Origin: Dermacentor variabilis
Lineage: Eukaryota; Arthropoda; Arachnida; Ixodida; Ixodidae
NCBI RefSeq assembly: GCF_050947875.1
Contig: NC_134569.1
Span: 17,133,631 to 17,197,630 of the forward strand
Reading direction: 5' to 3'
Length of the DNA: 64,000 bases
This document shows positions 1 to 10,705 of this stretch, one piece after another. Under the pieces are notes generated by a model. It was not told the origin of the DNA, ran no database searches, and saw only the letters and a program-made list of their open reading frames with translations. Every line of letters begins with the position of its first letter. The stretch's first letter is position 1. The position numbers and the translations under genes were made by a program.

Positions 1-1070
1 GGCTGAGATGTGCACTGGGTCTGTATCCAAAAAACGAGAATTTAAGATTTTCCTGGCATTGAATAAAAACTGATTGACATCTAACCACCTCGTCAGCGCA
101 CAAAGTTAAGTTTGCAGTGATGCAATATTGTGAATTTTGTTAAATGCAATATTGTCTGTATAAACATAAGTAGTTGGTACTTCTTTATGACGGGGGATTG
201 CGCTCATAAGAATATTAAAAATCACCGCGGGAAGACTGTGCCTTGCGGTACTCTTCTCGTTTGTTTATACATAAAAGAAAGCTGCTTTACAGCAATAGAA
301 TTCTCTTCTACCTAAATATGAATGTATCAACGCTACTGCATACCCAGGAACATCACAGGATGTTAACTGATTTATCAAAGCAGTCTGCTCCATAATATCA
401 TATGCTTTCGCGATACCGAGCATCAATGAAGCAGCGTATTGCTTATGACGTCGAGCGAGTTGTATGCGACTTTCAAAGTCGACATGGGCATGCCAGATGG
501 AGCCGCTGGCCCTGAAACCAATCTGACAGGGACTAAGAATTGAATTATCATTAACAAATTTGATGCTATAAAGGTGAGGAAGTTTCAATTAAATTTACTA
601 CGTTTGATGTAAGTGCAATGGGCCTAACATTCTCCAACGTACACCCTCCCCCTTGTTTCTTAAGCATCATTATTACTTTGGCAAGCTTCCATGGCAACAG
701 AATCCAGACATTTTTAATTGAATAATTTACCAGGTCTAAAAGAATTCTAGGCAATTCCTGTAACAATATTTTAAACATTGAATTTGTTATTGCGTCGGGG
801 CCAGTGGCTGTATTCGGCAAGCATAGTGCAGTATGATTTAGCTTGGATAATGAAATTGACGAGAAGCCATCCAAAGGGTCCATAGTAAAATAGATAGCCA
901 GAAGCTGGGGTGCAAATAGATTTTCTAAACCTTTGGCAATGTCTTATAGGGAGGCGCTTATTTATTGCAGGGTCAAAACAATTGAGTGTAATGTTAACGC
1001 CACTGGTAGCATTTTACCAGTACAAAGAAATGCGAAGAGAGCATGCTTGTTTTTTTTTTTATTTTGATAG
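1..1070 (-). pseudogene. I/Jockey-like LINE reverse transcriptase remnant (family D)
   Basis: Minus-strand conceptual translation gives a decayed non-LTR reverse transcriptase across frameshifts. Around 885-590 it reads ..TGPDAITNSMFK.. and ..NVRPIALTS.. (RT blocks 1-2). Around 588-265 it reads LGIAKAYD, the degenerate A box (normally D-x-x-x-A-(Y/F)-D). Below 260 it reads VPQGTV and then YVYTDNIAF, where the catalytic Y-x-D-D has become Y-T-D-N. The element runs off the left edge. Residues before 885 (AKGLENLFAPQLL) match the usual linker between endonuclease and RT. The endonuclease half of the same kind of LINE lies at 2,836-3,655, so the two parts were probably separated by the PLE and CR1 insertions between them. 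Inactive; family placement is from motif style only. Confidence 0.75.
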
Positions 1071-1124
1071 AGAATCACAATGCCTAATATTATATTCACC
1101 TTTGGCTCAGTTAACAGTACACTT

Positions 1125-2235
1125 AAATTTTTATTTTTTATTTATTTATTTGAACATACTATCAGCCTTTTACAGGGCCAAGATAGGAATGAGTACAATA
1201 ACGTATTACATACTGTACAACAACAAACACTAAACACGCAGCAGTGCATATGATCAGGTATACACAAACAATATTAAGAACAATTCGTGACACTTAGTCC
1301 ATCAGCTTGTGATACTTAGTACAGCACTATAGGGTAAGAAAAACTGAAATCACCAGCAAACTAAGAAGAGTATTGTTGAAGTTGGGCCCGAAACTGCTCG
1401 CAGTCTCTCGCGCTTACCACTCTCTCCGGCAGTTTATTCCATTCTCTCGCAGTTTGCAAAAAGAAAGAATATTTAAAACAGTCCTTAGAAAATCTACCTT
1501 CTTTCACGTACTTTGAATGTTTATTCCTTACTACCTGCGACAATGTCTCGGTTATGTAGCGTTCCTTGTTTACCAGCACCATATGATTCATAATGCTGTA
1601 AAAAAGGCTCAGCCTTTTCTGTTTCCTTCGCATTTTAAGCAAAGGAAGGTTTACCCTTTCATAAAGCGGTGACACCGAGTCTCGTCTTCGATATTTGGAA
1701 AAAATGAAGCGCAAGGCACGCCGTTGCACACCTTCTAATTTTAGTGCATTCTTTTGGTCGTAAGGATCCCAGACTTCGCACACATATTCCATTATAGGAC
1801 GAACTAGCATTTTGTATACAATAAGCTTGGATTCTGCGGATGCTTGTTTGAAAGTCCGTCGAATGAATCCTGATCTTTGATTTGCCTTGCCTACTATATT
1901 GTCAATGTGGGTAGTACAACTCATATTTGCAGTCAAAGTTACGCCCAAGTACTTGTATTTGGTCACTGGAGTTAGTGGGGTACCCGATAGGGAGTAGTTG
2001 AACTGTAAAGGGGCGTGTTTATGCGATATTGTCATGCATACAGTTTTATCCAAGTTCAGTGACATTTGCCATTTTCTACACCATTCATGTACTATTTGAT
2101 CTAAGTAAGAATTAAGTTTAAATTGGTCAGCTGCGGAGGATACACCAGTGTGAAGCATAATTTTTCCCATTTGTCGGGCATTGATTATGGAGAAGCATTT
2201 TGGAAGCGGCTTTTCTTTTCCTGTAGTCACACATA
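1125..2235 (-). pseudogene. CR1-like LINE 3' half (family B), RT thumb/C-terminus and 3' tail
   Basis: A minus-strand ORF from about 2,155 to the stop at 1,361 reads W-C-R-K-W-Q-M-S-L-N, then YKYLGVTLTANMSCTTHID, M-L-V-R-P-I-M-E-Y and a final W-N-K-L-P. This is the conserved C-terminal stretch of CR1/L2-type ORF2 proteins. After the stop comes about 220 bases of AT-rich 3' UTR ending in an (AAAT)-type tail near 1,130-1,155, the usual CR1 terminus. The catalytic Y-A-D-D box is garbled upstream (about 2,150-2,230), so this is a 5'-truncated, dead copy. It abuts a PLE end at about 2,240. Confidence 0.8.
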
Positions 2236-2239
2236 TATT

Positions 2240-2835
2240 TATCATTCCATTCAGGAGAGCAGATAGTTGGGCTAGTTGGTTGAAATACATACTCAAAAAG
2301 TTTGCACGGAGACACGAGGGTAGCCAAGAAAAGACAAGGATGAGTGCTAACTCACAACTGAAATTTATTGCAAACACATACATGAATAAATAGGAAAACA
2401 GAAACAGAACAAAACAAGGCTATCATTTTGAACATCACGTGTTACCCCGTGTACCTGATTGAGTTGGTCAAGAACCAAAACTCCCTATCAGAGAAGCGGA
2501 CGGAGGTCTGACTGACGCACTTATCTCTGCTGATATGCATATGGAAGGTTTCCATGAGCTCTAATTTGAGTTGATCCCTGTGCCTGAATAGAATTGTTGT
2601 TTTAGCGAAGAGTGGTTTTCATTTGATCTTTTTCTTATCGTTCTTGCCACACTTGCGGCAATGTTTAGAGAGGTTATCAAGAAAATCTCCAAGTAATCTT
2701 CGGTGTTATCCTAATCTTTCATTACCGCATTGTTCGGTTTGGCTGATGTACAATGCGCCACAGGATAATGGCAACTTGTACACAACTCTCCTGGCACAAG
2801 GAACGAACGGGGCTGTGTGCTTGATACTGCAATAA
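2240..2835 (-). mobile_element. Penelope-like element fragment (GIY-YIG endonuclease and terminus)
   Basis: On the minus strand just below 2,835 the translation begins C-S-I-K-H-T-A-P-F-V-P-C and continues V-V-Y-K-L-P-L-S-C-G-A-L-Y-I-S-Q-T-E-Q-C. This is the Penelope GIY-YIG core (usual form L-S-C-G-K-x-Y-I-G-Q-T-G-R-C). It is followed after a stop by C-R-K-C and, below 2,620, T-T-I-L-F-R-H-R-D-Q and K-C-V-S-Q-T-S-V, also typical of the family. The far end carries the gctagttggt motif at about 2,271-2,280, shared with other PLE-related insertions in the window. 5'-truncated; it lacks the RT. It splits a LINE endonuclease (2,836-3,655) from downstream sequence. Confidence 0.75.
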
Positions 2836-3655
2836 TTTTTTTTTTCTTTCTGCCACCTTCTTCCTTCTGCCACCAACAACAAGTGGTGCTTTTAGCCGAG
2901 AGGATGACAAATTCAGCTTGCTTCCGGAAACTTTCTAGAACTGAACAAATCGCTGAAACGATTTCCTTGCCATTGGCAAGTTTGGAAACGGCTGAACACA
3001 AGAAAGTCTTAAACTTATTTTGGTTCACAAATGTGCATGCCTGGTATTCTAAAGAAGTTATTGGACAAATTATTTCGAATGATACAGGAGGATGACCACT
3101 GTTGATTGCTGAGTCAACTGCTAACCTCGATGAAACATAGAAGCCAGCACTACAGAATGTCAATTCTAACACCGAACGAAAGTGACCTCTAGCAATTGTT
3201 ACATATCCTGTGTTCTGACATGAAAGGTTATTATCAAGAGACTACTCCCATATTGCTCACCAAACAAATCTGTTTTTAGCCCCCATGACACGTAATGCGA
3301 ATTAAAGTCCCCTGCAAACAAAATTTATTTTCTACAAGCAGCCACAGCCATATAAAGTTGTTGCGCACTTTGCACACTGGTGGGGACATAAGCATCTATA
3401 ATTGAAAATGGATGATACCGTGCAAGACATTAAACCTATTGCCAAAATTTTGCAGTCGGAGTCCATAATTTGAAATGAAAACTTTGCCTTGCGACCAATT
3501 TTACTTGAAACAAGTATCAATAATCTTTTGCCTTGCGAGTGTCAATCTAATCGGAAAGATGGAAAACCTTTATTATGAAAATTTTGCTCTGGTGAAAGCC
3601 AAGTTTTCTGAAGAAGTATAACATCTGAGTTAAGTTGATTAGATATTGTAAGAGT
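2836..3655 (-). pseudogene. I/Jockey-like LINE apurinic endonuclease remnant (family D)
   Basis: Minus-strand translation with several stops reads D-V-I-L-L-Q-K-T-W-L-S-P-E-Q-N-F near 3,620, FAGDFNSHYVSWG near 3,290 (the G-D-F-N catalytic motif of the exonuclease-endonuclease-phosphatase fold) and SGHPPVSFEI near 3,090 (normally S-D-H-x-P-V; the Asp is Gly here). It ends with TTCCWW just above 2,850, the conserved tryptophan pair that closes the linker in this LINE group. The coding region is then cut by the PLE at about 2,835. Inactive. Confidence 0.75.
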
Positions 3656-4215
3656 TGAGGAGGACTTTGGGATGAAAACTTGGGAGGTTTATTTCCATTA
3701 TTTACAGTGAGAGTCAATTAACAGTCTCAAAGTCATTACAGGCCGGCAGCAACTCGGACGCTGTGGCCCGCGGTAAGAAGCTTGAAAGAGAAGAATCAAG
3801 GAATGCTCTAGGAATGCTTTCTTGCTGCTCCCGGTCTGTGTCTTTTTAAGCCCTTCAGTGTCTCGAAGACACATCACGTTCGGCCAATGGGAGAGCCCAC
3901 TCAGGCGACGCCATTTTCGGCCAATCAGCGAGGGCTTACTTCTCCCTGCGGTCTTGCCTTGCTGACTTGCAATGCGCCGTCACAATAGATGGATGGGGGC
4001 GACGCTGCCAGGTTTTCATGGCGCATTACAGCCGTCTTGCTTCGGGACCCACTTTACCCGCAACAGTGCCAGGCCCTCGCTTCACTTTCGGGAAGAGTCA
4101 AGCAGTGAATAGCTCCACCTGCGGCACACGAAGTGGGGGCTGCCAACTTGTTTGCACGTGCCGCGCCTCAGGAATGTGGTATCCGTGCTTCTGCACTCCT
4201 TAATTAGCTGTGGTG
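3656..4215 (-). mobile_element. Candidate solo LTR (minus strand)
   Basis: This CpG-rich block has no coding signal on either strand. Read on the minus strand it is laid out like an LTR. A GC-rich upstream part with two ATTGGCCGAA-type boxes (about 3,890-3,925) is followed by a TATA-like GGCTTAAAAAGACAC (about 3,840-3,855). Roughly 130-180 bases later a GGAAATAAACC polyadenylation signal occurs (about 3,690), close to the junction with LINE sequence. Exact TG..CA ends and a target duplication were not found, so the call rests on promoter and poly(A) spacing. A promoter-bearing MITE is an alternative. Confidence 0.4.
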
Positions 4216-5730
4216 TGATTTGATGTGGTCTGGTGAACTCAAAGTAGGCTCAGGAAACGGTCCCGTATCTAACAATATGTAAAACAAATCTGTTAAAGCT
4301 GAGAATATAGAGTGACAGTTCTACCACAATACTTTCAACTGTACAATGATGATCGCATAGCAGAGGCAACTGCCGCCTTTAGGATACTTTCTTTAATCAT
4401 AGGAGACGGTTGACTCTGTTTGATTTTGTTTTCATAATCATAGAAATTGGGGATCCCATGTGTTTGGGAGCTCGAGTGTTAAGTTCCATATCTGTGGAAC
4501 TAACGGAGTCTGAATAAAAGTACCTATCTTTGCCTGGTTGGACTGGCAAAGTAGTGTCTGCTGACTGTGTTATAGATGTAGAAGGCATCTCTACCTCGCC
4601 GCTAGGCATTCATGGTGTGGCATTACGTACTGAGGACTGCAGCGGTGCCTTAGTGGTTTATATTATTTGTATCATCTGACTGGAAATTATGGCTGGATAT
4701 CAACTTATCCATAGCTCTAGCCATTACCTTTTTCACAGCAGTCAACTGTTTCTGAGAGGTTGATATCCATGCTTGGTGTGTTGCTCACGGCAACCCAGGA
4801 GTATTCGAAAGTCCTGTTTTTATGCTCATGATTATGTTTTAATGCCACTGTGGCCAGGCACCCAGCAAAGAACGATTACTTGTTTATCCATATAAGCTGA
4901 GCATAGCAATGCATATAGTTCATTGAAAACATTGTTCTTAAGTTTTCGTAAATTCATTAGGGCTCGGGCTACACTCAATGAGTCCGTAAGCACATAGCCC
5001 TAGTGAGATTTGTTTGTTTAATGTGTTTAACTGCAGAGAGGATCGCGTATACTTCCACCGTAAAAATACTTGTACATGGATTCCATGTGCCAGATATTAC
5101 AAACGATGGTCCTAGAGCTGCGTAAAGAACACCAGGAGAAGACTTCAAAGCATCTGTATAAAATTTAGCCCAGGAATACTCCTCCTTAAGTTCAAGAAAA
5201 TGTGAGTGTATATGTGCCTCAGATGCTCATTTTGATATTTCTAAGAAAGAGATGCCACACTGGATAGCTTACCACTCCCAAGGAGGTGGAAAGCAAGTAG
5301 GAGCCACTTAGACATTCTCTAAAAGAGGGACACCTGTTTCTTCCGACAGTGCTTCCAACCAGAGGGACACAGAAGGCCTAGTGGCTGGGTGGTTAGGGGA
5401 CAGCCTGGCTGCAGACAAGTCGTGAATAATTGAATGACATGGATGATCTACAGCTGATTTTACCTTCAAGGCATACAAAAAGCTTAATAATGTACAGTAC
5501 TTTGGAAGTATATAGACCACTTGTTAGATTCAATGTACAGGCTTTGCACAGGGCTAGTCCTGAAGGAGCCTGTAGCAAGGTGGATGCCTAAGTGGTGGAT
5601 AGGATCTAGCATTTTCAGCGCACTAGGCCTAGCAGAATTATAGACTATTGCTTCATAGTCAAGGCATGATAATATTAGGCTTTTTTGTGCAAACTTATAA
5701 GGCACCTCCTACCACTTCCCCAGGTAGTAC
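4216..5730 (-). pseudogene. I/Jockey-like LINE family A: RT C-terminus and RNase H remnant
   Basis: Minus-strand translation from 5,705 reads LDYEAIVYNSARPSALKMLD and P-I-H-H-L-G-I-H-L-A-T-G, then P-V-Q-S-L-Y-I-E-S-N-K-W, the conserved C-terminal RT/thumb region of this tick LINE type. Near 5,165 it reads F-Y-T-D-A followed by PGVLYAALGPSF and T-S-I-F-T-V-E-V-Y-A-I-L, an RNase H domain with its D and E positions kept. Below about 4,950 the frame breaks repeatedly and nothing more is certain. This continues the RT at 5,997-6,620; the SINE at 5,744-5,983 interrupts them. Confidence 0.75.
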
Positions 5731-5743
5731 GTGACAAGAGCTT

Positions 5744-5983
5744 AATAATAATAATATTTGGGGTTTTACGTGCCAAAACCACTATCTGATTATGAGGCAC
5801 GCCGTAGTGGAGGACTCCGGAAATTTTGACCACCTGGGGTTCTTTAACGTGCACCTAAATCTAAGCACACGGGTGTTTTCGCATTTCGCCCCCATCGAAA
5901 TGCGGCCGCCGTGGCCGGGATTCGATCCCGCGACCTCGTGCTCAGCAGCCCAACACCATAGCCACTGAGCAACCACGGCGGGT
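5744..5983 (-). mobile_element. Ruka-like tRNA-derived SINE, full length
   Basis: On the minus strand the element starts with a tRNA-like head (cccgccgtggttgctcagtg, A box; gggatcgaatcccgg, B box), then gcatttcgatgggggcgaaa, and ends with cgtaaaaccccaaatatt and an (ATT)n tail. It is flanked by a perfect 13-bp target duplication, gtgacaagagctt, at 5,731-5,743 and 5,984-5,996. It lies inside LINE A and is therefore younger than it. The resemblance to the tick SINE Ruka is from memory of that family. Confidence 0.9.
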
Positions 5984-5996
5984 GTGACAAGAGCTT

Positions 5997-6620
5997 CAAT
6001 AGGTTCATAGTCTTAAGGCATTTTGCTTCAAGATACTTTAGGTGCAGGATAAAAGTTAACTTGCAGTCTAAAATAATACCTAAAATTTATGTTTTATTAC
6101 AGTCTAGCAGTATACCTCTCTTGTTAGAGAACAGGGCATGCATACTTTTTTGAGGGTTTAGCACCGTTCTCGTCTGCCCACTTAGACAATTTATTTAAGC
6201 GATGCTGTACTTGTCGTTTGCAGATACTTAGATTACATGATTTGTAACCTATTTGGATGTCATCCACATCTACAGAATAAAACGTACTATGTGGTATGAC
6301 AGTGTGGAGTGAATTCATTTTGACAATAAAAAGAGTGCAGCTCAGCACACCACCTTGTGCAACACCAGCCTCTTGCGTAAAAGGATGAGACAGAATGTTA
6401 CAAACTCTAACAAGGAATGTGCGATGGGAGCGGTAACTCTGAATCACATTCAGTAAGTAGCCTCGGACTCCCATTCCAGACAGATCATGGAGAATTCCAA
6501 GGCACCAAGTTGTGCCGTACGCCTTTTCCATATCTAAAAATACTGACAAGAAAAACTGTTTGTGGACAAAAGCCACGATACCTCCATTTGAAGCAGTAAT
6601 GAACAGGATGCAGAGACTCC
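5997..6620 (-). pseudogene. I/Jockey-like LINE family A: central reverse transcriptase
   Basis: The minus-strand ORF (6,657-6,124) reads SVFLDMEKAYGT (A box, normally ..E-K-A-Y-D), SHPFTQEAGVAQGGVLSCTL (B box, Q-G-G-V-L-S) and FYSVDVDDIQIGYKS (C box; Y-V-D-D has become D-V-D-D), then LNKLSKWADENGAK. The order and spacing of RT boxes are right for an I/Jockey-type LINE. The first RT blocks are missing between here and 8,391, so either the RTE insertion was accompanied by a deletion or the two halves are not one copy. Downstream sequence resumes below 5,731. Confidence 0.8.
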
Positions 6621-8390
6621 TTCTATATCTAGAGATGAGGTTAGAAGGGCCTGGCAAGACATGAACCAGGAAAAGCGGAAGGAGAAGACGGACTAATAGT
6701 CGATTTAATTAAAGATGGAGGAGACATAATGCTTGAAAAACTGGCGGCTCTCTATACGAAGTATCTGTCGACTGCAACGGTCCCAGAAAACTGGAAGAAT
6801 GCAAACATTATACTAATCCACAAAAAGGAAGACGTTAAAGAATTGAAAAATTATTGGCCCATTAGCTTACTCCCAGTATTATATAAAATATTCACCAAGA
6901 TAATTTGCTATAGAACAAGGGCAACACTGGACTTTAGCCAACCAAAGGAACAGGCTGGCTTCAGATAGGGATACTCTACAATGGATCACATCCATGTCAT
7001 TAATCAGGTAATCGAGAAATCTGCAAAGTACAATGAGCCTCTCTATATGGCTTTTAAAAAAGAACTATGGGGTTTTACGTGCCAAAACCACTTTCTGATT
7101 ATGAGGCACGCCGTAGTGGGCGACTCCGGTAATTTCGACCACCTGGGGTTTTTTAATGTGCACCTAAATCTAAGCACACGGGTGTTTTCGCATTTCGCCC
7201 CCATCGAAATGCGGCCGCCGTGGCCGGGATTCGATCCCGCGACCTCGTGCTCAGTAGCCGAACACCATAGCCACTGAGCAACCACGGCGGGTTATATGGC
7301 TTTCATAGATTAAAAAAAGGCATTTGATTCAGTAGATATACCAGCAGTCATAGCGGCCTTATGTAATCAAGAACTACAGGCCGCTTACATAAATATCTTG
7401 GAAGATATCTACAGAGATTCCACAGCTACCTTAATTCTACACAAGAAAAATAGGAAGACACCTATAAAGAAAGGGGTCAGACAATGAGACAGAATCTCTC
7501 CAATGCTATTCACTGTGTGCTTGGAAGAAGTATTCAAGCTATTAAACTGAGATGGCTCAGGAGTAAGGATCAATGGTGAATATCTCAGCAACCTTCAGTT
7601 TGCAGATGACATTGTCCTGTTCAGCAACACTAGACACGAGTTACAACAAATGACTGACGACCTTAACAGAGAGAGTGTAAGAGTGGAGTTGAAAATTAAT
7701 ATGCTGAAGACCAAGATAATCACAAATAGCAGGGCAAGAGAACAAGAGTTCAGGATCGCCAGTAAGCCTCTCGAGTCTGTGAAGGAGTATGTTTACCTAG
7801 GTCAATTACTCACAGGGAATTCTGATCATGAGAGGGAAATTTACAGAAGAATAAAAATGGGTTGGAGCGCATACAGCAGACATTGTCAGCTCCTGACTGG
7901 AAGCTTACCATTATCATTGAAAAGGAAGGTGTACAATCAGTGCATTTTACCGGTGCTGACATATGGGACAGAAACTTGGAGACTGACAAAGAAGCTTGAG
8001 AGCAAGTTAAGGACTGCGCAAAGAGCAATGGAATGAAGAATGCTAGGCATAGTATTAAGAGACAGAAAGAGAGCAGTTTGGATCATAGAACAAACAGGTA
8101 CAGCCAATATTCTAACTGACATTAGGAGAAAAAAAAAATGGAGCTGGGCAGATCATGTAAAGGTTAGGTAACCGGCGGACCATTAGGGTTACAGAATGGG
8201 TGCCAAGAGAAGGGAAGCGCAGTCGAGGACGGCAGAAGACTAGGTGGGGCAATGCAATTAGGAAATTTGCGGGCACTAGTTGGAATCGGTTGGCGCAGGA
8301 CAGGGGTAATTGGAGATTGCAAGGAGAGGCCCTCGTCCTACACTGGACATAAACTAGACTGCTGCTGCTGCTGCTGATGGTGATGATGAA
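6621..8390 (+). pseudogene. RTE-like LINE, RT to 3' end
   Basis: Plus-strand translation reads D-E-V-R-R-A-W near 6,632, G-E-D-G-L-I-V-D-L-I-K-D-G-G-D, N-W-K-N-A-N-I-I-L-I-H-K-K and P-I-S-L-L-P-V-L-Y-K-I-F, as in RTE elements. After the SINE insertion it continues MAFID*KKAFDSV, F-A-D-D-I-V-L-F-S-N at about 7,600 (intact RT catalytic D-D), VKEYVYLGQLLTGNS and the degraded R-T-A-E-D-W-R-W-G-N-A-I-R-K-F-A-G. The 3' end is the ctgctgctgctgctgctgat / tgatgatg tail at about 8,357-8,390, typical of this family. It has several stops and is dead. It splits LINE A, so it inserted later. Confidence 0.85.
7055..7292 (-). mobile_element. Ruka-like tRNA-derived SINE inside the RTE
   Basis: It is nearly identical to the copy at 5,744-5,983 (same head with A and B boxes, same body) but has a different tail. 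A perfect 11-bp target duplication, tatatggcttt, flanks it at 7,044-7,054 and 7,293-7,303. The duplication also restores the RTE reading frame context (..YMAF / YMAFID..), which proves insertion into an existing RTE copy. Confidence 0.92.
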
Positions 8391-9464
8391 GGTTCACTCC
8401 TGAGGCAGATTTATTGCAGCTGTTTAGTGATTCCTGTAGCTCAGCTAATCAGAATGGCTCATTATATGCCTCATATTTATTACATTTTCTTTCCAGCTTC
8501 TGTCCTATTCTGGCTTTGTATAACTTAAATGTTTCAGGATAGCGTGACGAGCTGGACACATGTTCAAAATGTGTGCCCAGGAAGTTGACCTGGTCTTCCA
8601 AGTTATAGACCTGCGTGTTTACCAAAGGAAGTGAATATGTTTGGCACCCTCTTACCTTATTAACCCTGTTACAGACTTTGACCTCGTCTATATAAGAGTT
8701 GACACCTGATAAAAACTTCTGCCAACTCTCTCTTCTGGCCTGTCGGCATGTTCCCCTGCCTTTGGACTTTACCTTCTTAATATTGATAAGATTCTCCGCA
8801 GTGTGAGAAGCACATAGTAACCACCATGCTTTGTTCTGTTTCCTACAAGTATGCCCACATTCGTCATTCCACCATGGGACACGGCATTTGCATGCTACAC
8901 TGCTTACTTCAGATATGCATTTAGAGGCAGCATCAATTATGAAAGTGATAAAATACTCCACAGCAGCATCAATTCCTAATGAAGACATGTCAGCCCACGA
9001 GATACCACTAATAAGAGTTTGAAATTTCTCTCAATTAGCTGTATCAACTTTCCACAGTGAAGCCTGTGGTGATGTTTTTTTGTTTTGTTTTTTTCTCAGT
9101 AGTATGGGGAAGTGGTTGCTCCCGTAAACATTTTTGGTAACTTCCAATTTAAGTTCAGGTAAAACAGATGGGGAAACTACACTAAGATCAATAGAAGAAA
9201 AGGTTCCGTTTGTGAGACAGTAATATGTAGGCGCCTTCTTATTCAGGAGAAAAGCACCAGAGGAGAAAAGAAACTGCTCAACAAGACGACCTCATGCATC
9301 AATACGAGAGTCACCCCACAGGCTGCTGTGTGCCTTGAAATAACCAGCAGCGAGATAAGGTTCTGACAAATGATCTATAAAGGACTGAAATTCATGCTTG
9401 TGTAAATGGTAAGGTGAGGGTATGTAAAGTGAGCAAATGGTGGTGAGTTTGTTTAGGAGAACAA
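8391..9464 (-). pseudogene. I/Jockey-like LINE family A: endonuclease C-terminal half and linker
   Basis: On the minus strand from 9,464 the translation reads L-N-K-L-T-T-I-C-S-L-Y-I-P, then A-A-G-Y-F-K-A-H-S-S-L-W-G-D (the G-D-F-N-A-H-x-x-x-W-G motif with G-D-F changed to G-Y-F). It continues SSIDLSVVSPS and N-V-Y-G-S-N-H-F-P-I-L (S-D-H-x-P motif, Asp replaced by Asn). The linker follows: CRVPWWNDEC near 8,880, then a long ORF to 8,449. It ends at N-E-P-F-S-L-A-E-L, where RT should start, and meets the RTE tail. The N-terminal half of this endonuclease lies beyond the CR1 insertion, at 13,605-13,868. Confidence 0.8.
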
Positions 9465-9829
9465 CTACAAAAGCATCGCCAGAAACCTGGATCTTCAGTG
9501 GGCACTGCGGCAGTTGCAAGGGCAACATGTCTAGAAATTCTTTCTGCTTCATGACACAGGTGACGGCTGTTCTACTCGGGAATCATCGGACTGCCCACAA
9601 CGGAACGCAAGATGCCACACGTGTCGATTGGGTTATCGTGAGGCACCCTGCATCAACGATCATCGACAGCTGCCGGGTCTCCGAAAGTGCACCGTTCGTC
9701 AAGTCACACACTGAGACTGCATGGCAATTCACAAAAGCAACGACTCATCACGTGACCCCTCCGAAGGCTACAAAAGCATCGCCAGAAACCTGGATCTTCA
9801 GTGGGCACTGCGACAGCAGCAAGGGCAAC
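9465..9829 (+). repeat. CR1-like LINE (family C) 5' UTR with a 303-bp repeat
   Basis: The block ctacaaaagcatcgccagaa.. occurs at 9,465 and again at 9,768, a period of 303 bp, with about 94 percent identity over the first 95 bases by eye. The first unit is complete and the second runs into the ORF1 start. The unit is CpG-richer than its surroundings and includes cgacacgtgtcg-like and tcacgtgacc sites. Tandem 5'-UTR monomers acting as promoters are known for some non-LTR elements; that role here is inference. Confidence 0.6.
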
Positions 9830-10705
9830 ATGCCTAGAAATTCTTCCTGCTTCATGATACAGGTTAGTAGTTACCTACCTGGATATTGTTACAGAAGCGA
9901 TAATCGTTATTTGCTGTTGCTTCCCTTCCCACTGGGTGTAAAATCTTTGCTAACATGTATTTATTCACTGCTGGTTGATTTGCTTGTTTGCGGAGATGTT
10001 GAGGCAAACCCTGGTCCCGGTGATAGCGAAATGTTCGCTAAAATCTTAGAGGGCCAAGCCAAAACACATTCCTGCATTGAAAAAATGCAGACAACTGAAG
10101 ATGCGATGGAAAAGAAGATCTCTGCTCTAGCGGAGAGCATAGACAAAGTTGATAAACAACTAGAAAACCTCACAGCGCTAACCACCAAAGTTCAAAAAGT
10201 AGAAGCAACAGTTGAAGGATTAAACAAAGAGATTGTATCCGTGATGAGCAAGGTAGATGAGCTAGAAAATAGAAGCCGCAAACAACCTGGTTATATATGG
10301 CATAGAAGAGCCACGTGGCGAAATTGCAGATGGCCTATTAAAAAAAGTAAAAGATGAAATTTTCAAAGACACACTACAGGTTACAGTCACGGGAATCGAA
10401 AGATGTCATCGAATCGGGCAGAAGGCCAAAAATAAATGTCGTCCTGTTATTCTAAAGTTTCTGGACTACCAAGAGAAGATAGCTGTATTATAGAACTGTA
10501 ACAAACTTATATGGTGTCGATTCCGGATAACTTTTTCTACAGGATAAGAGAAATAAGGAAAAAATTGTGGGGCATATCAGCTGATGAAAGGAAAAACGTA
10601 TCCAAAGTGAAACTCTTTTTTGATAAACTAAGCGTGGATGACGTAATGTTCGGGTGGAACGTAACTACTGGTTCACGCTATAAGTTAAGCAAAAAGGCTA
10701 ATTGA
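9830..10705 (+). pseudogene. CR1-like LINE (family C) ORF1 with 2A-like peptide, coiled coil and RRM-like region
   Basis: From the ATG at 9,830 the frame encodes a hydrophobic stretch (leucine-rich, about residues 22-54) ending in a canonical 2A-like motif, D-V-E-A-N-P-G-P (9,995-10,018). Next comes a heptad-like helix (KKISALAESIDKVDKQLENL.., about 60 residues) and DELENRSRK. A frameshift at about 10,283 is needed to continue into N-N-L-V-I-Y-G-I-E-E-P and IERCHRIG..RPVILKF, the RRM-like and C-terminal domain of CR1-type ORF1 proteins. A stop at about 10,491 and a further shift precede the last part (IRKKLWGISADER..). 2A-like sequences at CR1 ORF1 N-termini are known in other invertebrates. 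This copy is dead. Confidence 0.85.

Noticed and set aside
5744..7292. tRNA genes, suggested by A and B boxes
   Set aside because: The boxes belong to SINE heads; no complete cloverleaf can be folded, and target duplications flank the whole element.
9292..9552. Reading the minus ORF above 9,465 (..PLQLPQCPLKIQVSGDAF) as part of the LINE A endonuclease
   Set aside because: That part is the antisense of the CR1 303-bp repeat, since the same sequence recurs at 9,768. True LINE A sequence resumes at 13,605.
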